Shown: piece after piece, positions 23,280 to 33,600 of the stretch | How positions within the stretch are numbered: position 1 is the stretch's first letter | Layout: each line of letters opens with the position of its first letter | Assembly (NCBI GenBank): GCA_963680875.1 | Contig: OY804588.1 | Coordinates: 79,632,829-79,696,828 of the forward strand | Length of the DNA: 64,000 bases | From: Bathymodiolus brooksi | Lineage: Eukaryota; Mollusca; Bivalvia; Mytilida; Modiolidae | Reading direction: 5' to 3' | Notes under the pieces: model-generated | What the model saw: only the letters and a program-made list of their open reading frames with translations | Told to the model about the DNA's origin: nothing | Databases searched by the model: none | Program-made: the position numbers and the translations under genes

Positions 23280-24090
23280 AATCAAAGGAAAATAAAGCTT
23301 TCGGTGTAGAAACGTTAACGAGAATAGATGCGTGGGAAGCAGTGTTCAAATCGCATCCTGTTAATATCACTCTTACTGTTCTTAATCCCAAAGATTAATA
23401 CAAAAATCAACGATTTCAAGACAATGAAAAGTTCCGATAAAAAACCAACACAAGATTTGTGTTAGCATCTCATGTCTTATTAATATACAAGTCCTTTATA
23501 CAAAAACAACGATTTCATGAATAAATGACTTTATCATATTATAAATACAAACTGAAGTTATCAATTAATCTTTTCAGATTGTATTTTGGTGACTATTAGT
23601 CGTAGTAGCGTCTCATTCGTTGTCTTAGACGATAACATAACTTCTAAAAATGAAATCTGACAATATTTTAGAGAAAGTCTGCAATTATGAATGCCACAAT
23701 TAATTGATAAGATAAGATGAAAAAAAAAGATTAAATGACAAAAAACATATTATGCAACCATAGATTTCTGTCGGAGGGTTGCGTGATGTTGTAATTGTTT
23801 TTCATGTGATTTCAAATTTGTCATGTTATAAGACAGAAATAAAATGTCAGAATATGCTTGTTCTCGTAGTTAAGTCCGTTATTAAGATTTTACATTAAGT
23901 TTCCTCCTAGCATAAGTTCCCATGATGACATAAAATCTATACGAGTAGGATTCCCTCACTATTTCTTGACTTCGGATTAATTTGTAATTCTCTTTCGCGA
24001 CTCTGTGAAGGTAAGTCTATTGAGAATATAACAGACTGAAATATATAATACGATCTTAATATATAATAATTATAATGGTTATGAATCCAA
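23280..24090. other. unassigned DNA
   Basis: Partial internal similarity (ACAAAAATCAACGATTTCA / ACAAAAACAACGATTTCATG near 23400 and 23500). No gene. Confidence 0.45.
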
Positions 24091-24094
24091 CATG

Positions 24095-24405
24095 GATAGT
24101 TTTGAGGTTCGTGTTACTCGATCTTTATGTTTGCTTTGTAGATCGTTGTTTGTCCTTTTGTTCTTTTTATTTTGACTCTTCTTGTTGCTATCACACATGA
24201 CTTATTGGTGCAGGAACTGCTGACACGTCCGGATCGCATGAATTCACTCCCTGTTTTAGTGGGGTTCATGTTAATCGATCTTTAATTGTATGTTTTGCAG
24301 ATCGTTGTTTGTCCTTTTGTGCTTTTTCTTGCCATTGTTTTGTTTGTTATTCTTCGATATACGGATTCTGATTACCCCTTTGGTATCTTCAAACTCTTCT
24401 TATTG
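24095..24405 (+). repeat. two consecutive R1 copies
   Basis: A first partial copy (GTTCGTGTTACTCGATCTTT … TTGTCCTTTTGTTC, to about 24180) is followed by a nearly full copy. The second starts near GGTGCAGGAACTGCTG and ends CCTTTGGTATCTTCAAACTC. Confidence 0.8.
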
Positions 24406-24417
24406 GTGTAGTCTATG

Positions 24418-24600
24418 GGTTAAGGGTATGGTGTTTAACACCACTTTCAACAACATTTCAGTAATACATATTGGCGGTCAGTTTTATTATGGAGGAAACC
24501 ACTGGTCTGTCGCAAGTCACTAACAAACTGTATCACATATTGTTGTATCGAGTACACTTCGTCATGAGCGGCATTCGAAATCACAATTTTTTGTGGTAAT
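24418..24600 (-). mobile_element. SINE-B copy
   Basis: Reversed tail ATGGTGTTTAACACCACTTT, then GGCGGTCAGTTTTATTATGG, TCGCAAGTCACTAACAAACT and CGAGTACACTTCGTCATGAG. Head worn. Confidence 0.8.
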
Positions 24601-24999
24601 TGGCACACAAATTATATTACTATCTTGTTTTCATTCAGAAACGATGTCTTTGTTAAGGTAAATTACGAAATTTGGTAAAACACTACAATCTACATTTTAA
24701 CATCTTTTTTTTATATCGTTGTGCAAACATTTTAGACGTTTATTTATCATTTTTGTTTCTTTGAACAGAATCGTTAACTTGTTTCCGATCCGACATCCCG
24801 TAGGTTCATACGTTGGCTACTTTTTCAGACGTTTATATATATAAATGTAAAAATGAAAACAAGGCCACAATGTCGGAACAGTAATAAACTCCAATAAAAG
24901 CCTAATTGTAGAACCCGAGCTAAATTTGATACTCCTTACACACGCTATCATTGTTTCTCGCCCCTGTACTTACCGGAAAGGTCACTGGTAATCTTTCTT

Positions 25000-25402
25000 A
25001 TCATTTTCATATAGTGAAAATGTATAAAGATAAAGAAGTCAAGAAAAATGTCAAGGATATTTTTTTATCAATGTGTGACGTAAAAATATTTTTGACATTT
25101 ACGTCACCGAATATGGTACTGCTTTGACAACTATTTTACCTATTTTGTTCCTGTATTTAAATACTGTTATAGTGACAGCCGGAACCTTTGAACCGTAATG
25201 AGAGCGGGAGGTTTGGCGCTTTAAAATCTGATTCAACCCACCATTTCTTTAGAAATGCCTGTACCAAGTCAGGGTCATTACGGTTTTCACAGTTTTCCGG
25301 TTGTTGACTGATTTTGTCTGTTTGCATAATTATGAGTTTTGACTTTCCCTTTGTAAGATTGTTTAGAGTTCGGTAATTTTGTTATTACCCTTATTTAAGA
25401 CA
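25000..25402 (+). mobile_element. longest R2 element copy
   Basis: The 5' part (ATAGTGAAAATGTATAAAGA … AATGTGTGACGTAAAAATAT) matches, in reverse, 31150-31260, so it belongs to the family. The core is GGTACTGCTTTGACAACTAT … TGACAGCCGG … TTTTGTTATTACCCTTATTT. Arms GTGACGTAAA/TTTACGTCAC form a small inverted repeat at 25075-25107. Confidence 0.75.
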
Positions 25403-26590
25403 TTTATGGTGAAAATATTGAGATTTATATAAAGTTTACTGGTACATTGTATGTAGTTCTCTCATTTTTTCTTTCTTTTTTAATTATATTTGAGAAACAA
25501 TGATATTACGTTTTCTTTAAAATCTTGTCTTCGCTTAGACTTTGAAACACAATTACCTTTAGTTCTTTTTACCTGAAATAACCACGGATTTATTACACTT
25601 CAGTAATAAAGAGGAATGATAAAATACTACTCTATAGAATATATTCTAAGAAAGGAAAAAAATATTGAAACTTAATGAATACAACATTTCTTTGAAAATG
25701 AATTACCACTTAGTCAGTTTTCATTTTATCTCAAATTAAATGCCAAGAAACAAAAAGCTTGAATCTTCGTTATAGCAAAAAAGCTGATTATGCATTAGTT
25801 TCCATGGGAACGGGATAATATTTGGTTTATTTTTAGGAAATGTGTAGCTTAAAACATTTTTTTCTTAGAATCTCTGCAGATTAAAAACCTTTGAGGTATA
25901 TTTTAACGTAAGCCGCATATTAACCTTTGTCCTTTTATAAGATCCAATTATCAATATAAGCATAAACGTAATTTGTATAGTAACAATCGGTTAAGATCAC
26001 CAATGCCTAAGGGAGGAGCAGCTGAGTTTGACGACATTACATATTTTAGAAACTGTAAATTCCAAACAAAATATATCAGATTAACCATGTACTGACTAAT
26101 GGGCGGATGATAGCACGAAGACTAATAATTCATCAGCAGAGGCATTAACCCAGTAATATTAAAAAAGCGTAGATGTATTTAGTTAAATGTAGCACGACGC
26201 ATGCACCTTCAATATGTACTCTCTTAGTTATAAAAAAGCTAGGTCCTTTTACAAAATTAAGTATTGTATCATGACTGTTCATTTGCAGTTAACACCAATT
26301 GATTTATGTTATCATATTGATTTCAACGATTCTCAATGAAGCAGTACATGATAAAGATAATGAAGAAACAATTAATTCGTTTCCTGAGGATTTTGAATAA
26401 CCATTGAAATAGTGTATGGTTGGTTTATATGAGAATACGCGATTTAAGCAGATTGCACTTAAACCCACATTCAAACACAAAGACTTAGTTAGATTCATTT
26501 TACAAATTAATCCGTTAATTCATGATTCTATGTATGAAATATTCGCTGTGTCATCAACTTATAACTTCAATCAGTTCCTATCACCACTAA
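25403..26590. other. mostly unassigned DNA with an R3 scrap
   Basis: 25985-26030 holds an isolated R3-end fragment (AAGATCACCAATGCCTAAGG GAGGAG). The rest shows no gene. Confidence 0.5.
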
Positions 26591-26591
26591 T

Positions 26592-26765
26592 ATTGTGAGG
26601 CGAGGTGTACTAATTAACCGTTATGTGATATAAAGTTTGTCAGTGACTTGCGGCAGTTCGTTGGGTTTCACTGGGTACTCCGGTTTCCTCCGCCAATAAA
26701 GCTGACCGCCATGATATAGCTGAAATATGATGAAAGCGGCGTTAAACACCATGAACCCAAACTCT
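26592..26765 (+). mobile_element. SINE-B fragment
   Basis: ATTGTGAGGCGAGGTGTACT … TTTGTCAGTGACTTGCGGCA … CGCCATGATATAGCTGAAAT … GCGTTAAACACCATGAACCC. 5' head lost. Confidence 0.8.
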
Positions 26766-27114
26766 CAACGTATAACTGGGATACATGTCATATTTTTATT
26801 CCCCAACATTCTATAAATAATATATTAGTTACCGTTGTCCAACTTGTATAAGGTGTAGATGTAATCTAAGACACTAAACTTAGTAATTAATACAATGTGC
26901 ATAAATTCACAATCTGTTTTTTTTTTATATTCTAATTTAAATCATTCATTTTTTTTGTCTTTCTTTCTATATTTTGCATTATTGTTTGCACAATTATATA
27001 CATGTAGCTATAAGAAAAGAAAATTTGGAAAAAAAAGGAAGAGAAAAATGATATAAAATTAAAAATTAAAAATGCTTTCGAAAAATAACTTCAAATGTGT
27101 TTGTGATTTTGTTG
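26766..27114. other. unassigned DNA
   Basis: AT-rich with A- and T-runs; nothing recognised. Confidence 0.45.
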
Positions 27115-27225
27115 TTTATCTAAGAACGGTTTAGAGATGTTAAAGCGGTAAACATAAGCCGGAAGTGAAATGATATACAATACAATGGCTAAAACGGTCA
27201 AAAGGACAAACAACGATCGACCAAT
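27115..27225 (-). repeat. degenerate R1 fragment
   Basis: ACGGTTTAGAGATGTTAAAG … ACAATGGCTAAAACGGTCAA AAGGACAAACAACGATC. Confidence 0.55.
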
Positions 27226-27559
27226 TACTATAGAGAAAACTGATTTCACCCTTATTATTGTGGAACAAATCAAATCACTGATTGCGTCATATCGGGTGTT
27301 CTTGTTGTCAATAATAAGTGTTAATAGGTTAAGTTGTGAAATCGGTGTCAAACAACCATTATGACGACATGCCCTACATGAGACAATGCCACAAGTAAAA
27401 CCCATTCATTCTGTTTATACAGAATAACCTACTTCAATAATTAATGACATCTAGTAGAGTTTATAGGTATCTTATCGGTTCAATAAAATGTGTAATCAAA
27501 ACCAGGTGTATTCTTTTCTGTATAACAATGTACACTGATAACATTCAAATTTGATTACC

Positions 27560-27690
27560 GTGACGTAAGCACTCATCTCTGAATTTATCTTTTCACCGGA
27601 TATACCGGCTTCCTCCACCAAGAAAGCTGACCGCCACGATATAGCAGAAATATTGTTAAAAGTGGCGTTAAGCACAATAACCTTAACACT
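27560..27690 (+). mobile_element. SINE-B 3' fragment
   Basis: TATACCGGCTTCCTCCACCA … CCGCCACGATATAGCAGAAA … GGCGTTAAGCACAATAACC. Confidence 0.75.
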
Positions 27691-27789
27691 GCATCATTTG
27701 TTTTTCACTTTGTTACTTCATTAATACATAACACCTTTGTTTTGATATACACATGTAGGTATTGACGTAAAGGCCATATATTCTATTGA

Positions 27790-28070
27790 GGGCCCGGGTG
27801 GCTCAATGAGTTATGTAGTTGTATTACCTAACAACTCATACAAGCCTATCACCAATACGGTGTGGGTTCGCACCCGGCTTTGTAAATTACAAAAAGAGTG
27901 GACTCGACTCTTAGCCGCAAGTGATAAAGTTTACCTGTTACTTGCCCATGGTCGGTGGTTCTGTCCAGGTACTCCGGATTCTTCCACCACTAAAACTGGT
28001 CGCCATGATATAGCTGAAATATTACCGAAAGTGGCGTGGCGTTAAACACCAAATATCAAAATCAATCAAA
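27790..28070 (+). mobile_element. SINE-A copy, full length, with target duplication
   Basis: Head GGCCCGGGTGGCTCAATGAG, B box GTGGGTTCGCACCCGG, middle CCCATGGTCGGTGGTTCTGT, tail GTTAAACACCAAATATC. Flanking CCATATATTCTATTG (27774) and CCATTATATTCTATTG (28071) form a ~15-bp target duplication with one indel. Confidence 0.92.
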
Positions 28071-28299
28071 CCATTATATTCTATTGTCTATATTATTTCT
28101 ACTATATACTGACTTCGGCGGTTATTCAATATAATGAGTCTGATATTTTATTTTTCCCTATTTCTCGTTTACAATACAGGTAATAGCAGTATTAAATTTT
28201 AAAGGGATTAAAATCTTAATTAAAGCATCTTCTTTATGGATGATCTTAATTTTTTTTTAATTACTTTTAGAATCAGCGCAATATGGCTTATAATGCCTT

Positions 28300-28700
28300 T
28301 TACAACCTGTCGCACTATTATAGCAATAGTACATCAATATTACAGCAATGCTATAGCAATATTACAGCAATAATTCAGCAATATTACATTACTATTACTG
28401 CAATATTTCAGAAATATTATAGCAGTATTATAGCAATATTACAATATTTCAACAATATTACTTTAATGTTATAGCAATATTACAACAGTATTATAGCAAT
28501 ATTACAGAAATATTATAGCAATATTACAGCAATATTACAGAAATATTATAGCAGTATTATAGCAATATTACAGTAATATTACAGAAATATTATAGCAGTA
28601 TTATAGCAATATTATAGCAATATTACAACAATATTTCAGCAATATTACATTAATATTACAGCAGTATTATAGCAATATTATAGCAATTTTTCGCCGTATT
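28300..28700. repeat. degenerate ATAGCAATATTACAG repeat tract
   Basis: About 400 bp of 12-18-bp motifs built from AGCAATATTA, AGAAATATTAT and AGCAGTATTAT. Low complexity, no coding signal. Confidence 0.9.
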
Positions 28701-29255
28701 TCAGTTACGTGTATTCGTGCTGTGGTTCATTAATAAAGTTGATATTTGTATTTCTACTTTAGCAAGATTTGAAGATTTGAAGATTTTATGACAAGATTAA
28801 TAAAATTAATTCATCTTTATTCGCTTCACACGCAATGACTGTCTTACTACAGCTTTTCAATCATTTGCACACTTTCAAAGTTATATCATTTTCAATTAAA
28901 ATGTCAAAAATTTCATACTTTATCGGTTTAGAGAGGTCGGATATGACACTACGGCGGCCATATTGTCCCAGTTAACAGGTCCAGCTGTCAAAAACGTCAT
29001 ATTCGACCTTGCAATCGGAATGTTTTTAATATCAATATATCTGTCTTCATTAAATTAAAACAGAGATATTTAAATGTTAAGGGAATGGATATTTATTTTC
29101 AGCTTCGTATAAATGGCTGACCTAAATTCAATGCACACTTTTCAGGTCATCGGAATGAATTGTGCATGCGAAAGGTCAGATATAATCTATATGTCTTATA
29201 TATAAAGAAACATACGTAATTATATGATTACAACCCAATCAAAAGTCTTTGGTTG
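28701..29255. other. unassigned DNA upstream of the RGS exons
   Basis: Searched for an upstream exon or promoter of the RGS gene; none could be supported. Confidence 0.4.
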
Positions 29256-29485
29256 CTAAAAGGTGGCTGTTGGCCAATAACGATTTTACTTTTCACGGTA
29301 GCTTCATCTAAACAGTGCCGGATTTACCATTGTGCTTATGTTTGCTTAAGCACAGGGCCTCGTTGGTCAGGGGGAGCTCATCTTCCTGCCATAAAATGAT
29401 TTACGACAGATTTTTGCTTATGTGATGCAATTTTAAATTTGAAACTGGTCTGTTTCGGAGCGATTCCAGACATAATGATAGAGTT

Positions 29486-29703
29486 GAAATATAATATTCT
29501 GCTAAAAGGTGGCTGTTGGCCAATCAGGATTTTACTTTTCACGGGGACGTCATATAAATATAGTATTCTGCTAAAAGGTGGCTGTTGGCCAATCAGGATT
29601 TTACTTTTCACGGGGACGTCATTTAAATATAGTATTCTGCTAAAAGGTGGCTGTTGGCCAATACAGATTTTACTTTTCACGAAAACGTCATATAAATATA
29701 GTA
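29486..29703. repeat. three tandem ~68-bp units plus a detached fourth
   Basis: The unit is TATTCTGCTAAAAGGTGGCT, GTTGGCCAATCAGGATTTTA, CTTTTCACGGGGACGTCATA and TAAATATAG. A related solitary copy lies at 29258-29312. The array ends about 65 bp before the candidate microexon of the RGS gene. Confidence 0.9.
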
Positions 29704-29768
29704 TTCATGATTTTGTGCTACATATCTTGTATATGATACTGTGGTACATTTTTTTTCTATTGTTGCAG

Positions 29769-29785
29769 ATTTTCCTGGATTGAAT
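29769..29785 (+). CDS. candidate 17-nt microexon of the RGS gene
   Basis: Acceptor CTATTGTTGCAG ends at 29768 behind a T-rich tract, and donor GTAAGT starts at 29786. Only one of the three frames both avoids a stop and leaves phase 0 at the donor, as the next exon requires. It would add five codons (FPGLN) after a split codon. Its phase-1 entry implies at least one more exon upstream, which I could not find. Microexons of this size are known in animals, but this one rests on splice signals and phase alone. Confidence 0.45.
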
Positions 29786-29893
29786 GTAAGTTAAATGTCT
29801 GTTACATCTTCTTTGCATTAAGAGTTTCTTAATGATAGGCTAATATCGTAACGGAAATAATATGAAATATACTGTATTATTTTTGTTTTGCAG

Positions 29894-30601
29894 GGTGATT
29901 CTGATGAGCCAAGAGCACCTTTGACCCGTCATCGCCAAATAACTCAAGACTTTGATCAGATTGCCAGCCAGCTAACAAATCCTGCACTCAACAACACAAA
30001 TAGGTCACAATCATTAGATATACTATCAAATTCCAGTCCATGTGACCGAGAATTGTCGAGGTCATCTCCAATAGATATATCAAGAGCAATGAAGGATAAA
30101 TGTGCAATCACCATACCAACACCACCGGAAGTGGTCAGAGATAAGAAATCAGCAAAGAAAAACTGGCGAAAAAGAATTTTAGAGAGGAAGAGTTGTCAAG
30201 GTAAAGTTGGTTCCTGTGATATTGATGAAACTGTTGAATGTTCGTTTGACAAAGACACAAAAGACATGTCATTTGAAAGCACTTCCTCTCGATCTTCGTC
30301 TGGCTTGAAAAGTAGCCAGGTCTCTTTCAGTTGTGATTCCTCTATTGACGTATCAGATCTGGAGCAACAACAGGAAGTGAAAAGCACCAATTTGAAAAAG
30401 ATCGATGATACGTCAGATCCGGAACAAAACTCCGATATTAAGTCTACCAACCTGACGAAAAAGGACAAGATATCGAAAAGACAACGGCTAAAAAGAATGA
30501 TAACCAGACCACTACGTCGAAGCCAGAGTGAATATTGTGAAAAAGACATTCCATCTCATGCATTATTCCTAGACCCTAAAGGCAGCAAAAACAGAGAGAC
30601 A
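29894..30601 (+). CDS. RGS protein, coding exon A (N-terminal region)
   Basis: Bounded by acceptor TTTTGTTTTGCAG (ends 29893) and donor GTGAGT (starts 30602); 708 nt, phase 0 at both ends, 236 codons. The product is hydrophilic and Ser-rich, with a basic patch ([16 protein letters not shown]) and acidic segments, probably disordered. Two RSQS motifs (residues 37-40 and 209-212 of the window-encoded protein) look like basophilic-kinase or 14-3-3-type sites; vertebrate RGS3 is known to bind 14-3-3 through its N-terminal region. No PDZ or C2 domain is present here. An ATG 5' of this exon was not located. Confidence 0.85.
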
Positions 30602-33600
30602 GTGAGTACTATACCTGTATATTAGTTTATCATTTGAAGACTACCATCCACCACATTTACTGGACTGTGGTTAGACCGTACGAGATAAGGACATTGATGG
30701 GTCAAGGGAAAATCTTGGTGCTTCGCCGCTAATCATGCAGTATTTATAAGACCCACATAGTGATCATTTGGAATAATGCAATTACTTATCAACTCAATTC
30801 TTGTTATCCATCTATTTCGACTTTAACCCTTACTTATCATATTGAAAGAGTTTACGAAGCTTGATAATTGTGATTTCCTGCAATATTTGGTATATAATAT
30901 GCATAAAATTAACTCGCATCATTGTACAATGACAGTACGAGCAGCTAAATGTCCGTCAGTGATGAAGATTGGAGATAGGAATCTCACGGTTACGACTCAC
31001 ATAAAATTATTTCTTTTTTGAATAAGGGTAATAACAAATTACCGAACTCCGAACAATCTTCCAAAGGGAAAGTCAAAACAATTCAGTGAGGAGGGTGGAA
31101 CATCTATCGTGAACAAACTCCATCAACATCCCCGAGTCACCTGAAGTATTTTAACTACGAAAGTAAATGTTAAAAACACGTTTACGTCACACATTGATAA
31201 AACATATTTTTGACATTTTTGTTGACTCCCTTATCTTTATACATGTTCACTATATGAAAATCCATCGTTTATTATCGTCTCTGCAGAGACGGAATATATT
31301 TCGACAAATTCTTGGTATTGGAATATAAACTTTTTAAGAGATCGAATAAGGCGAATCTTTTCATAGTCCTGGTCCAGTAGCCTGTTTCTCAGATAAAGAT
31401 GACGAATATGATATATAAACTGTTCTCACATCATGGTTAACAAACTTACATTTTAATAAGGGGATTAACTTAAAATGAAAGGGTCAAGATATTTCTATTA
31501 ATGTAGTATATTAATGTTACGTTATAGATACAAATATTTTTGACTCAAAAGCATTTTTGTTATATTTAGATGGAGACTCGAGCAATGGACTTATTACTGT
31601 ACCAAAGATTATTCGGTAGTAGCAATGACGATGAAGAACAAACTCCCAGATTCCATAAAACATTTTCAACAGATTCAGCATTAACAGAGGGAGATGAAAT
31701 TCTAAACAACAACACACAGCTTAAACCAAAATCTAGAAATCTGTACGTACTGCTACTAATATTGTTTTCCTTCTTCGTGATTGATTGATTTTTTATGTTT
31801 AACGCCACTTTCAGCAATATTTCAGCTATATCATGGCGACCAGTGTTAGTGGTGGAGGAAGCCGGAGTACCCGGAGAGAACCACCGACCATGGGCAAGCA
31901 ACTGCTAAGCTTTATCACTTGCGGCTGCGAGTCGAGTGCACCCTTTTTTGTAATTTACAAAGCTGGGCGCGAACCCACGCCGTATTTGTGATAGGCTTGT
32001 ATGAGTTGTTAGCTAATCCAACTACCTGACTTATTGAGCCACCCGAGTCCTCCCTTCCTAGTGTAGTATAACAACTCCCAATGACAATTATATTGGCTAT
32101 CCTCTTTAGGCCACTTTGCTGCCAAAGAGCTTTAAATTATTTGGCTTTCCAATCTTTTGATCTTGAGCGTACCTGATGATAGTGTGCTCAGATTCATAAA
32201 TATATTGAATGACCAGATATAATCTAAGAAATACAACTAAATCGTTCAGTCACAAATAAGGAAGCAGTTCAAATTACATTTACTTGGATAAATAGGGAAA
32301 TATTGCAGGACGTTGTTAACATTGGATAATGCTTCTTATAAATTGATGTAACTATTGCGTGCAATCCACAAATAAGGAACAATTTGGATAACTTGTTGCA
32401 TAGACGATAAACGAATTAACTCATAGGAAGAAAAACAAACGTTCAATATATGAATGGATACACATAATACAGACGGACCCGGGTAGTAGGTAGTTGGATT
32501 ACCCATCAACCCATACAAGCCCATCACTAATACGCCGTGGGTTCGCGCCCGGCTTTGTAAATTACAATAAGGGTTCAATCGACTCGCAGCTGCAAGTGAT
32601 AACGTTTACCAGTTGCTTGCCCATGGTCGGTGGTTCTCTCCGGGTACTCCGGCTTCTTCCACGACTAAAACTGCTCGCCATGATATAGTTGAAATATTGC
32701 TGAAAGTGGCGTTAAACACCAAAATCAATCAATTAATCCTAAGACAGATCCCATCCTCAAGGAATGAAAAAAATGTACTCTTGTACAAAGTATATGCATT
32801 GTTATGTTTACAATAGTTAACTTGACAAGCAACTTTAATACAGCACATGCTGTATATAATACAAAACAGTAAAGTGCAATTTTACTGAAACTGGGACTAA
32901 ATAAGCAAAACACTTAGCCACAAAATCCAATGAAGCAGACATAGGAAACAGTATGCACAATACACAGAGCGAAACCACACAAAGCAAGAAACACAACACA
33001 GCGTAGACATCTAAGCCTGCAACGACAAACATCATGCATTTATTTCCTGTTCTATATGTGTTTGGCTTTGATAGGATTATTAAGATTATTTATTGAAAGT
33101 AAAGATCAATTAGGGAAAAAAATAATAATAAATACGTATTTAGTAGCATCAACATTTTTATTTCTTTCAGAGCAAAAAACATGAAGAGAAAATTCCAGTT
33201 TTTGCGAAGACAAAATACAGACACAGTCGTGGATCACGACAACTCTTTATCTATATTCACCATGACTACATACGATCAAGCATTGTTATGGAGCAGATCA
33301 TTGGATGATCTTCTACGTGATAAAAGTAAGGAGAACTTCATTCGTAATTTAGTTTATGGTGGCATAATACATATTTGAGGAAGTGGGTAGAGCTTCTATA
33401 GCGTCAAATGTAATAACTCCTGCAAACTTACCTCGTATTTTAGGTTTAAGGTGGCATAATACATATCTGAGGAAGCGGGTATAGTCCTATGTCAAATATC
33501 AAAAGTCTCCTGGAAGATTAAGGAAACACGAGGTACCACATCAACACCGAAACTACGAAATAATAAGCAAAATGTCTTATTCAAATATGTGTAATTGAAT

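Noticed and set aside
33326..33378. Read-through of RGS exon C to a stop at 33376
   Set aside because: Would truncate the RGS box after its first helix; a good donor at 33326 and exact phase match to exon D favour splicing.
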